Shown in pieces: positions 1 through 9,622 of a DNA stretch of 64,000 bases. Both the position numbers and the translations under genes were made by a program. Numbering within the stretch: the first letter of the stretch is position 1; every line of letters begins with the position of its first letter. Source of the DNA: Lasiosphaeris hirsuta (lineage: Eukaryota > Ascomycota > Sordariomycetes > Sordariales > Lasiosphaeriaceae); the NCBI GenBank assembly GCA_030549175.1, contig JAUKUA010000002.1, positions 4,216,001 through 4,280,000 of the forward strand, in the 5' to 3' direction. The notes under the pieces were generated by a model, which saw nothing but the letters and a program-made list of their open reading frames with translations, did not search any database and was not told the origin of the DNA.

Positions 1-182
1 GGGGGCCACTGGGGAACACCAAGTAGCAAACAGGTCGTATATTGGACTCAACGGCATCGGCTTTTTTACCAACAGGGTTTTCACATATTTGTATTCTGTA
101 ATATGTGCACTAAGAGAGATGCTACCAAACACGCCAAGCCTCCTGAACCAAAAACCACCAACTTTATCTTACAAAAACATCA

Positions 183-1955
183 TCACCGCTTCCTCCGGAA
201 CTTGCTTCCATACCCAGGCCCGCCCTTGGGACCCCGATTCCTTAGCTTGAGCCGCTTGAAGTTGCCATGCGCCGTCGCCTTGACCATGCGAACTGCCTTT
301 TTGACAATGCCCTCCTTTTCTTCCGTTTCGCCGCCATTCTCCTTCTCTTTACCCTTGGCCTTCTTCGCCTTCTCCGCAGCCTTTGCCTTGGCTACCTTCG
401 CCTTGGCAGCAGCCGCCTTCTTCTTAGTACCCTCGCCCTCCTCTTCATCAATCAAGAACCCGCCCTCAAAGTCTGAGCCAGACAGCAGGTCGTCCAGGAG
501 ATCATCCTCTTCTGTAGCAACTGGCTTGGTCGGGTCGAACTGTGTCTCCGGGACAACTTCATCATCGTCGTCATCGCCCGGAACGTCAACCGGCCGCCTT
601 AGCCGTGCGGGCTTCATGTTGGAGCGACGCGTAGTTCGCTTTTGTCCCTTCTTGACATAGACGCGGAGTGGCTGGCCCCGGTCAAGTTGCTCAGCCTCGG
701 AGCTGTCGTACAAGTTCTCATCATCGAAGCCGCCAAGCAACACGGGCTTCTCAGAGCGGAGTACCTCGGGCTCTGGTTCGGGCTCCGGCTCCGGCTCCAC
801 CCCCGGCTCAAGACCTCCATCCTCCTCAGCCTCTGCTTCAAGCAGAGCCTGAAGCTGACTGTCGCCAACCTCAACCTCATCCTTAGGGACAGCTCCGGGT
901 TTCCTAACCACCGGTGCCGCCGCCGGCGGCGCAGCCTTCTTGACCGGCGCCAACCGCTCCATCTCCATCTCCATCTCCATCTCCCTCAAGGCATCCATGT
1001 CCTCATCCAGCGCCTCATCCTCAATCTTTCTCAGCCCCGCCACCATATTACTCAAGCCCCTCCCTAGCGGTTTCCTCGGCAACCGCAGCGGCGCGATCCC
1101 CCACTCCCCGTTCTCGTCGACAGGCGGCAAGGGCGCGGCGGTCCGCCGCAGAAACGCCGGCGTCGAGAACTGCAGCTTCGACACACCGCTCCGGCCCGAC
1201 TGGGGCGTCTGGCGGGCGCCTCCAGCCTGGGAGTTGCCGTCGCGGTTGTGCAGCGGTGTCGTCGTGGCGGCGCCGAAGAGGAGGATCCGCTGCCCCGAGA
1301 TGGAGCGCGGGGTGCGGGTGAGGCGGCGGTTGCCGCCGGTGCTGGGGGAGGCCGCTGGGTGGTGTGTGTTTGGGGTGGTGGCAGTGAAAACGGACGTGTT
1401 GTTGGAGCGGGACGGGGTTCGCGTCAGGAGGTCGAAGAGGCCGAGGACCACGCCGTCCTTTTGTGGGGTTGGGCCGATCGAGGTCGGGAGCGCCGGGCTG
1501 GGGAAGAGTTTCCGGTTGGTCGACGGGGTCGCGGCGGTCGAGGGGCCGGGCAGGTCAGACGGGTGGAGTTGGGATTTGAGAGGTGTGTGGGCGGCTTTGG
1601 GCCGTTTCGAGGGGGTTTGAGGGGCTCCGAGGGAGGTCTCGGATTGCTTCCGCTTCTGGGAGCGCTGTTGCGCATCTTTGTCGGCAGAGGGAGGAGGGAG
1701 CTTGCCGGCAACAACGTCGCGGAGCTTATTATATTGCTTGTATTTCTGAGCTGTGAAGTGTTAGCAAATCCTCGCCATCTTAAATAATCACAAATCGAGG
1801 TTATGATGCGTACCAATATCTGGATTCTGCTTGATATCGTCGCGGCCCGGCTTCTTGCCGTTGTGTGACTTGGCCCAGTCGTTCTCCCATATCTTGAGCT
1901 GGACACGCAGTTCTTGAGATTGGGTTTCGTATTTGGCTTTGGCTTGCTTGTCCAT
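183..1955 (-). CDS. sld2: DNA replication regulator Sld2 (Drc1)
   Basis: Two exons, 1955-1814 and 1750-183 (569 aa), are joined over a 63-nt intron with a GTACGC donor and a CACAG acceptor; phase 1 is kept across the junction. The first ATG gives the conserved N-terminus MDKQAKAKYETQSQEL and continues to KLRDVVAGKLPP, the Sld2/RecQL4-type N-terminal region. The C-terminus ends in the basic block FKRLKLRNRGPKGG typical of fungal Sld2. Sld2 is a nuclear factor that, once phosphorylated by S-phase CDK, binds Dpb11 and helps load the CMG helicase at origins. Many S/T-P sites are visible, for example TPSRS, TPRS and TPLH, fitting CDK control. Low-complexity EM and EP dipeptide runs (near 780-810 and 958-985) come from short microsatellites. 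The gene is divergent from the RING gene at 2332, and two ACGCGT boxes lie between them. Family call is firm; the phosphosites are inferred. Confidence 0.93.
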
Positions 1956-2331
1956 GATCTAGGACGGCATGGAGACCTTGCGATATAGAATGTCGAGGTG
2001 TGGCAACGGTATGCCTGAGAAATTATCTTTTTGGTACGGTGTCAAGTCGAAGTCAATGGACACAATACAGCGGAGGGTATCCCGCAATTCGCCATAGCAG
2101 ACGCGTTAGATGCATGGACGCATTGGACGCGTCTTTGGGGGTCAAAATTTGGCGCCCCCGCACCCCGCATTAACAGCGCTGCGCCAAGCTATGCGCACCC
2201 CAACTAACATCCATGTCCTCTGTAGTCACCTGCTGTTGAAGTTGCCCCTCCATACCAGCATACCTCCTGAGCTCCTATCACCCTTCATCGCGACCTGGTT
2301 GAATGGGCAGCGCTTTGCAACCCCATAGCAT
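1956..2331. promoter_or_regulatory. Divergent promoter of sld2 and the RING E3 gene
   Basis: A 376-bp spacer between two head-to-head start codons. It holds two perfect ACGCGT hexamers (2101-2106 and 2127-2132), which match the MluI cell-cycle box bound by MBF in yeasts. No ORF here looks like a protein. Confidence 0.6.
2101..2132. promoter_or_regulatory. Pair of MCB (ACGCGT) boxes
   Basis: ACGCGT occurs at 2101-2106 and again at 2127-2132, about 150 bp upstream of the sld2 start. The hexamer is palindromic, so it could serve either gene. Function is inferred from the yeast MBF regulon. Confidence 0.5.
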
Positions 2332-3538
2332 ATGGCGACACCGCCCAGCGCTGCGGATGACATTACGGTCCAGGTTCTCCAGACAACCCCTGCTGAGATA
2401 TCCTCCTCGCGGCACAATGCGACGGCGGACGGGGGCTGCGATTCTGCCTCACTTCCCGACTGCTGCGTAATCTGCCTCGATGCTCTCTCCGAGCCATGCA
2501 CTGCTTCCCCATGTGGCCACACAAACTTTGACTTTCTCTGTCTTACAAGCTGGCTTCAACAGCGCGCATCGTGCCCACTATGCCAATCTGCCGTCTACAA
2601 GGTTCGCTACCGAGACGCAAAGACAGAAGAGAGTGTCTACCGCGTCCCGAACGCCCCAAGAACGCGAAACACCGCCCCGGGGAGTCGTGCGGGTAGCATA
2701 CAGAGGGAACCTAGGGAGGCGAGGAGGACAAGCCCGGAAGTCGAACCAACACGTAGAAGGAGGAGGAGTTCGGAGGCGACGAGAGACACAACGGACATAG
2801 GGCTCCTGCGTCCCGCCGAGGCTATACAACGCCGTCGCCTTGTCTATCGCCATCAACTATACTCACAACGTATGTGAAAGTCCTCTTGCATCAAGGAGCT
2901 AAGACTAACCTCAAAACACAGACATCGGCTCCAACCGAAGATCGCTATACCGCCTTCCACCTACCCCTTCAGACTTTGCGACAACACCGCACCTTGTATC
3001 ACGAGCACGACTGTGGATACGCCGAGAACTTCAAGTCTTTGCCTTCCTCTCAGAGCCCCTTGCTGAAGGAGATAGCACCGCCCCAGCCGCCAGTGCCAAT
3101 GCCAGTGCCAGTGCCAGTGCCAGTGCCAGTACCAGTACGAGCACTAGCGCTAGCACTGTCGCTCCCCGCCAAGCACAAGCTCAGACTCGACGACGCGACA
3201 ACGCCGAGTTTCTTCTCGAATATATCATCGCGATCCTAAAATCGGTCGATACACACGGTAGTGGTGGTCAGGCGGAAGATATGTTGACTGATTTCCTGGG
3301 AAGAGATAATGCTCGGTTGTTTCTCCATGAGCTACGTAACTGGTTGCGTAGCCCCGCCCAATCTCTAATAGCATGGGATCGTGAAGTGCAATACCCCAGA
3401 GAGCACCATGAGGGAAGTGTGTGGACAGACGAGAGAGGTGGCCAGTACTGGCGGCCGGCGGGCGGCCGCAAGCGACGGCACGAAGATCTTGCGGATGATT
3501 CCGACGAAAGGCCGGCAAGGCGGAGGCAGCGACCATAG
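2332..3538 (+). CDS. TOPORS-like RING-type E3 ubiquitin ligase
   Basis: Exons 2332-2869 and 2922-3538 (384 aa), with a 52-nt intron (GTATGT donor, CTAAC branch site, ACACAG acceptor) in phase 1. A RING finger lies near residues 44-90, with CVIC, CGH and CPLC as zinc ligands. After a basic linker, the second exon encodes [14 protein letters not shown] and, further on, a helical segment with [13 protein letters not shown] and [16 protein letters not shown] followed by a distal helical domain of this kind is the layout of TOPORS-like ligases and is common in filamentous fungi. The predicted role is transfer of ubiquitin from an E2 to nuclear substrates; the substrate is unknown. A (GCCAGT)n microsatellite near 3090-3140 encodes an Ala-Ser run between the domains. 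The RING call is strong; the TOPORS relation is moderate. Confidence 0.85.
3090..3140 (+). repeat. GCCAGT hexamer microsatellite in the RING gene
   Basis: Repeated GCCAGT/ACCAGT units within exon 2 encode alternating Ala-Ser and Thr-Ser. The array is in frame, so length changes by whole units would not break the protein. Confidence 0.75.
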
Positions 3539-4060
3539 TTACCCCACCCCGTGAGCTGAGGGCGGTACCGCAAACCGCCTCAACCTGGCTAGGCGTTTCA
3601 ACTATCATTCAATCTTGATAGAAGAGACAGGCCGCGGTTTCGAGCCCTCGGGGATACGGGAGAAAGACGGGGCATCCCCAATCAGGATACATAATGCATA
3701 GAGATAGACAGTTAGGTGCGAGACAGCGTGATGATACCCTTTCTTTGAATGATATTACATTCGCGACGCGATCGCCGTCCCTGCTACTTGGTATAGCCAG
3801 AAATTTCCGAATACATTCCTACCTCAGTAGGTTACAATCATTAGTACAAAAAGCATCGCCCCCGTTCCTTGTCTGGCTGTCCGGCTGGCGACAGCTCATA
3901 CATTTACATCCCTACCCCTAACCCTGTATCATCAACCTCGGTAATCGGCCGGGACGGCTAGCCGCGGGGCGCCGTTGATGACGCCTATGAAAGCAGGCCT
4001 GCCCATGAAAGCTTTCCGTCTTTTCCGTCTTTTGACGTGACAACCCAATTGATACCAACC
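3539..4060. other. Intergenic, RING gene to glutaryl-CoA dehydrogenase
   Basis: A 522-bp spacer that must hold the 3' end of the RING gene and the promoter of the dehydrogenase. I see no ORF with protein character, no RNA gene and no repeat of note. Confidence 0.6.
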
Positions 4061-5454
4061 ATGTCGAGATTTCTTTCTAGGAGTTGCCCTCGCTGGCTCC
4101 TCCCCCGGACCCTCGCCCCGCGCGCCATCCGTAGCTATGCTTCAACCTCAACCCCCGAATTCGACTGGCAAGACCCCCTCGGCTCCAAGAATCTGTTGAC
4201 CGAGGAGGAGCTGGCCGTCTCCGAAACTGCAGAGCGCTACTGCCAGGAGCAACTGCTGCCGAGGGTGTTGCGTACGATCTCAATCCCGTTGCCCATACCC
4301 CCCTGGTTGCCCATGGCTAACACCCCACGACAGAGGCCTACCGCGACGAGAACTATGACCCACTGATCCTGCGCGAGATGGGTGAGCTGGGCCTACTCGG
4401 CGCCACGATCGAGGGGTACGGATGCGCGGGGGTGTCGACGGTGGCGGGCGGCCTGATCACGCGGGCGGTGGAGCGCGTCGACAGCGGATACCGGAGCGCC
4501 ATGTCGGTGCAGTCGTCGCTGGTCATGGGGCCTATCGCCGACTTCGGGACGGCCGAGCAGAAGGAGCGGTACCTGCCTCAGATGGTCCAGGGGAAACTAC
4601 TGGGCGCGTTTGGGCTGACGGAGCCCAACCACGGGAGCGATCCCGGCTCTATGGAGACGACGGCGCGCGAGCACCCGACCAAGAAGGGCTACTACCTGCT
4701 GAGCGGCGCCAAGACATGGATTACTAACTCGCCTATTGCGGATGTGTTGCTGGTGTGGGCTAAGCTGCAGGCGACGGGCAAGATTCGCGGGTTCTTGGTG
4801 GATAGACGCGATTGCCCTACGGGCACCCTTGAGACGCCGGCTATCAAGAACAAGAACGGGCTGAGGGCGTCCATCACCGGTATGATCCAGCTAGATGACT
4901 GCCCCGTCCCGCACGAAAACATGTTTCCTGAGGTTGAGGGGCTCAGAGGCCCTTTTACTTGCCTGAACAGCGCCAGGTACGGAATCGCCTTGGGTACAAT
5001 GGGAGCACTTGAAGACTGCATTGAGATGGCGCGTACGTATGCGCTCGAGCGGAAGCAGTTCAAGAACAACCCGATCGCCAAGTACCAGCTGGTTCAAAAG
5101 AAATTGGCAGACGCCGCTACAGATGCCGCCTACGGCACCCTCGTGGCAATCCAAGTTGGCCGTCTCAAGGATCAGGGCAAGGCAACTCCTGAGATGATCA
5201 GTATGATCAAGCGCCAGAACTGCGACAAGGCCCTTCAAAATGCAAGAGTGCTGCAGGAGATCTTTGGAGGAAACGCGGTGAGCGATGAGTATGGCATCGG
5301 CCGCCATGTAGCAAACCTATTCGTCACGCAAACATATGAAGGCCAAAGTGATATACACAGTAAGTCTGAAGTACCGTGAGGGACGTGGCGATGCTAAATC
5401 AACATAGGTCTCATACTCGGAAGAGCCATCACTGGATTGCAGGCCTTTGTGTAA
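4061..5454 (+). CDS. Glutaryl-CoA dehydrogenase-like acyl-CoA dehydrogenase, mitochondrial
   Basis: Three exons, 4061-4271, 4334-5359 and 5408-5454 (427 aa), in phase across both introns. The N-terminus MSRFLSRSCPRWLLPRTLAPR is rich in Arg and Ser and lacks acids, as in a mitochondrial presequence. The body carries acyl-CoA dehydrogenase landmarks: AFGLTEPNHGSDPG, GAKTWITNSP and the C-terminal TYEGQSDIH, whose Glu (about residue 406) is the expected catalytic base. The short last exon supplies the conserved tail SLILGRAITGLQAF. The family oxidises and decarboxylates glutaryl-CoA to crotonyl-CoA in lysine and tryptophan breakdown, passing electrons to ETF through FAD. The glutaryl specificity is inferred from overall resemblance; other short-chain acyl-CoA substrates are possible. 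Confidence 0.88.
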
Positions 5455-6350
5455 TATCGTCACCGGAGACGGCCCACCCGACATTATCAAGGATACCAGC
5501 CGATCGATATGCGATGAAAGCTTTGTTACCCCAACAAAATCAAAACTTGTTTGTCAGGTGGCAAGCTGGAGCTGTGGGGGGTCATTTGCTTCACTGTTTA
5601 TCCAAGATATCCAATGAGTTATGTGCATACCTTGCAAAGGGTCCTCGCTGGTAGGTATCGCAACTCGGCTCTCCCGCAACCGCTGGGACGGTGTAGCCGG
5701 GGGGCTTGGCGGTCTCAATGTTAGTGAATCGCTGTTGGTCCTTGCTGTCGGTCCTTGCCCCGCGTCGAACAGCGCCTGCAGTGAGCTTGAGTGATAGGTT
5801 GGGCTCTCGTCCCGGGCAGTTCTTTTGTTGGAGGGGATACTGGTCAAGCATGTACTAGTTCGATCCATAGACACCCAGTGAGACCTGCATTCCTCGAATC
5901 ACGGTAGGCCGTTCTGTGGGCTTGTATTTGTTTGCAGAGAACAGGAAATGCGGCCTCATGGTCTCAAAACAAGTCGTGAATGGTCGAGACCTACCCGCTG
6001 ACAAGATGCAGATGTGCGTTCCTAGGGCCGAGGACTTTGGGCAATTCCAAAGTTGGGAGTAATCGGTTGGGTTTCAGCATAGGTCACCTGGCAAGGCTGG
6101 ATGATATCTTGATAAGCTATTGGAAAGGCAGGTGACGGGTAGCCCGGAGGAGTCTCGATTCCAGGTGGGCAGGCTCGACGGGATGAAAAGAAGGTGAGAG
6201 AAGCCGAGCGTTGGCGGCTGAGGGTGGCGGTGCAAGCCGACAACTTCACTAACAGTGTGGTGACTCGTCCCTTCCATTTCGATGGAGGGGCAAATATGTT
6301 AGGTTGTAAAGTGATTAGTTAATCAGTGGCGGTGATTGCAAAGGTCCCCA
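5455..6350. other. Intergenic, no gene recognised
   Basis: About 0.9 kb between the dehydrogenase stop and the left end of the MULE relic. Several short ORFs exist on both strands, but none shows domain-like sequence or sensible splice sites. Confidence 0.55.
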
Positions 6351-6358
6351 GTGAATCG
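6351..6358 (+). repeat. Left target-site duplication of the MULE relic
   Basis: GTGAATCG sits directly outside the left terminal inverted repeat and recurs exactly outside the right one at 8204-8211. An 8-bp duplication is within the range made by Mutator-type transposases. Confidence 0.8.
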
Positions 6359-6499
6359 CGAACCCGCTAGAGAAGTAGGGTCGATTTGCTCGAGAAATAG
6401 GGTGGCTTGCACGCGCCGCTACATCTTGCCCAGCTCATACAGACCCGCTGCACTCCTCACCTAATTTTGGTGGGGACCGCAGCAGCCACACATCGGAGG
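6359..6499 (+). repeat. Left terminal inverted repeat (141 bp)
   Basis: Matches the reverse complement of 8063-8203 without gaps by eye. The inner boundary ends at CATCGGAGG, after which the two sides share nothing. Confidence 0.85.
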
Positions 6500-7251
6500 T
6501 CTGAGGTCCGACCTCCGGCCCACCGCTGGCCATTGTCAACAAACCCACACCCATAACAACAACAAACAAGTAATTGAAGCCATCGCCATCGCCATCTCCA
6601 TCTTCCAACTACAGCCGCGATGCAAGTGGTGGTGCTTTATTTGCCATGTGACTGCACCTGACAACGGCCCTCCTGCAGATGGCTCCCACTACTGCAGGCC
6701 CGCGCAGGCCGACCGCTCAATCCTGCACCCACCGCCATGTGCCCGGCCACCTCCCACACTCAAGATCTTCGCAATGTCTTCAATCCACATCAATCTTACC
6801 TTTTGACTGGCCACCCGGATACAACCCGCCTTCCTGGGCCCGCGTGCCAGGGATACAGAACCTCAACTGCATCGAATCTATCGATCCATCGATTGACTGC
6901 CTTCAAGATACCCTCACATCGCCCGCGCGGCCGGTCGATTAACCGTCAATTGCCCTCACCACCACCACCTTTGACTGGCCCGGCCGCGATACCGATCGCC
7001 AGCGACAACTGCGACTGGCTGGGTCGAACGCTCCGCCTGCGCGCGGGTGGCTGGCTTGGGTTCAAAACCAAAGATTCACCGCTCCTGGCCTTCGACTTCC
7101 GCTCTCTGGCTTCCTGGCCTGGCCTTCGATTTTCAGCAACGTAAAAGCCATCGCATTTTCATCGCCTTTGGGTCAGTATTCAATCCACCACCTATTCAAC
7201 TGTGTTTGACCGCCAGTTCTTCGCGCGCGCGGCCATCAATTTAACTAACAA

Positions 7252-7874
7252 ATGCCTCCAGTTTTCTCCCGACCGTCAACGCCTGACTCCCAACGAGGAC
7301 CTTCAAGCCGTACTAGACGACTCCATCCCAGTCCGACAACTCCGCGCGATCGAAATCCGGAAAGCCCTATACAGCAATCTCCCAGACGCTCACCTTCCTC
7401 GCGCCTGGCCGGGAAACGCCGTCGGTACGGCAACGAAGCCCTACACCCAATAATCACAACAACAACGCACCCATCTTCAGGCTAGGGCCGTTCGATCGAC
7501 CTTTCAGCAACAAAGAAGATGCATACAATTGTTTGCAGTTGTACGTAGAGGATCTGGGCTTTGCAGTAACCTAGAAGCCGGCCTCCAAGTCTACGGCCAA
7601 GGGCGATAAAGGTACCATCATCCGCGTCGATTACCATTGCTACCGGTCCGGCACATTCAAATCGAAATCCTCATGTGCCCGCCAAATCACTACCAACAAG
7701 ACCGGCTGTCCCTTCAAGGTGGTGCAAAAAAAATTACACCTAGACGCCATGGAGCTGCAACAGCACCAGCCGCAGTGGATAGATGGTAATGGGCACCCTG
7801 GATCGAGTGGCAACGGCTTTGTTGGATGTCAAGGGCAGGACTATCGCTATGATCATGGCTATGGGCCAGGATAG
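7252..7874 (+). pseudogene. Broken MULE transposase with FAR1-type DNA-binding domain
   Basis: An ATG at 7252 opens a Ser/Pro/Arg-rich frame starting MPPVFSRPSTPDSQ, a low-complexity leader. Near 7440-7480 the coding signal passes to another register, which reads APIFRLGPFDRPFSNKEDA and continues as a FAR1-like domain: DYHCYRSG, an SCARQ segment, then TGCPFKVV, with Cys and His residues spaced as in a WRKY/GCM1-type zinc finger. The register has an in-frame TAG at 7572-7574. Just after TGCPFKVV the sequence jumps to a Gln/Gly-rich tail ending at TAG 7872-7874, so the central catalytic region appears deleted near the A-run at 7727-7735. A frameshift, a nonsense codon and an internal deletion make this a pseudogene. 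I assign the family by the domain pattern, not by a search. Confidence 0.7.
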
Positions 7875-8062
7875 GGCAATTGGTAGTTAAATTGATAGCA
7901 AATTGAACCTTTTTTTACACCTGCAACACACTTTGATCCATTTGACTGCCCTGCATACCGCGATTTGATGGACTTTGGCGATTGCGAATAGCTTCGTTAT
8001 GGTGGCGGGCCACTTGCGGCCCTGCGATGTGGCCTTTGCAGTGCGGTGGCTGCAATGATGAC

Positions 8063-8203
8063 CCTCCGATGTGTGGCTGCTGCGGTCCCCACCAAAATTA
8101 GGTGGGGAGTGCAGCGGGTCTGTATGAACTGGGCAAGATGTAGCGGCGCGCGCGGGCCACCCTATCTCTCTCGCAAATCGACCCTATTTCTCTAGCGGGT
8201 TCG
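8063..8203 (-). repeat. Right terminal inverted repeat (141 bp)
   Basis: Reverse-complement partner of 6359-6499; it ends outward in GCGGGTTCG directly before the right copy of the target duplication. Confidence 0.85.
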
Positions 8204-8211
8204 GTGAATCG
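8204..8211 (+). repeat. Right target-site duplication of the MULE relic
   Basis: GTGAATCG, identical to 6351-6358. Confidence 0.8.
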
Positions 8212-8671
8212 AGGCCGTGAACTAGGTGAGGGAGCCGCCCATTGGGCGCCAAAGCGCTAAAACCGCCTGAGAAAATCCTGCTGACAGCAGCCCCAGGGCA
8301 GCCCATTTTTGCCTGGTCCAGCTTTTGCTACCTCAGGCCCGCCGGTACCTAAAACCCGCCTTTGTTGACCCGTCCGCTCCCGTCACTTTCCCCTCCCATT
8401 CCTCTTGCAACCTAACTTGACCCCTCGACAATTTGGGATCTCTCGGCGATCCTCAACCAAGCACCGGCACCACTCGTAAGTTCTGCATCTTTTTCGCTGT
8501 CTCTTCCGTCGCACCTGCCCTTGCCGTTCATGACTGGACCCTTTTCCTGTCGGCTCATTCGGATTCTTCATCTTTCTGCAGCCAGCACTGACGCAGCCTT
8601 TAAAAGCAACAGATCTCCCACCCTTGACGCAAGTCTCATCCACTACAAAGCACACACATCCAGCCGAGAAA
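8212..8671. promoter_or_regulatory. Proximal promoter and leader of the Ubc4-type gene
   Basis: The 460-bp stretch between the MULE relic and the ubc4 start has pyrimidine-rich tracts near 8385-8520, as is common before fungal transcription starts. No separate gene is seen. Confidence 0.45.

Positions 8672-9622
<951 letters not shown>

Larger units (their letters stand above)
6359..8203 (+). mobile_element. Mutator-like (MULE) DNA transposon, deletion derivative
   Basis: The element is 1,845 bp long, bounded by 141-bp terminal inverted repeats (6359-6499 and 8063-8203) and flanked by a perfect 8-bp direct repeat, GTGAATCG. The outer ends read CGAACCCGCTAGAGA. By hand alignment the two repeats differ at about 9 of 141 positions, 7 of them transitions. 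Inside lies a broken reading frame with a FAR1-type zinc-finger domain (see 7252-7874), the DNA-binding N-terminal part of fungal Mutator/Hop-like transposases. No catalytic transposase domain is present, so the copy is non-autonomous. The long inverted repeats, the duplication and the FAR1-like coding remnant all point to the same class. Its right end is 468 bp upstream of the ubc4 start codon, so it may alter that promoter. Confidence 0.85.

Noticed and set aside
3630..3665. GTTTCGAGCCC, resembling a tRNA B box
   Set aside because: No acceptor-stem pairing, anticodon arm or A box at the right distance upstream.
6359..6499. RIP as the cause of the differences between the MULE repeats
   Set aside because: Seven of nine differences are transitions, but they are not concentrated at CpA sites, so I do not claim RIP.
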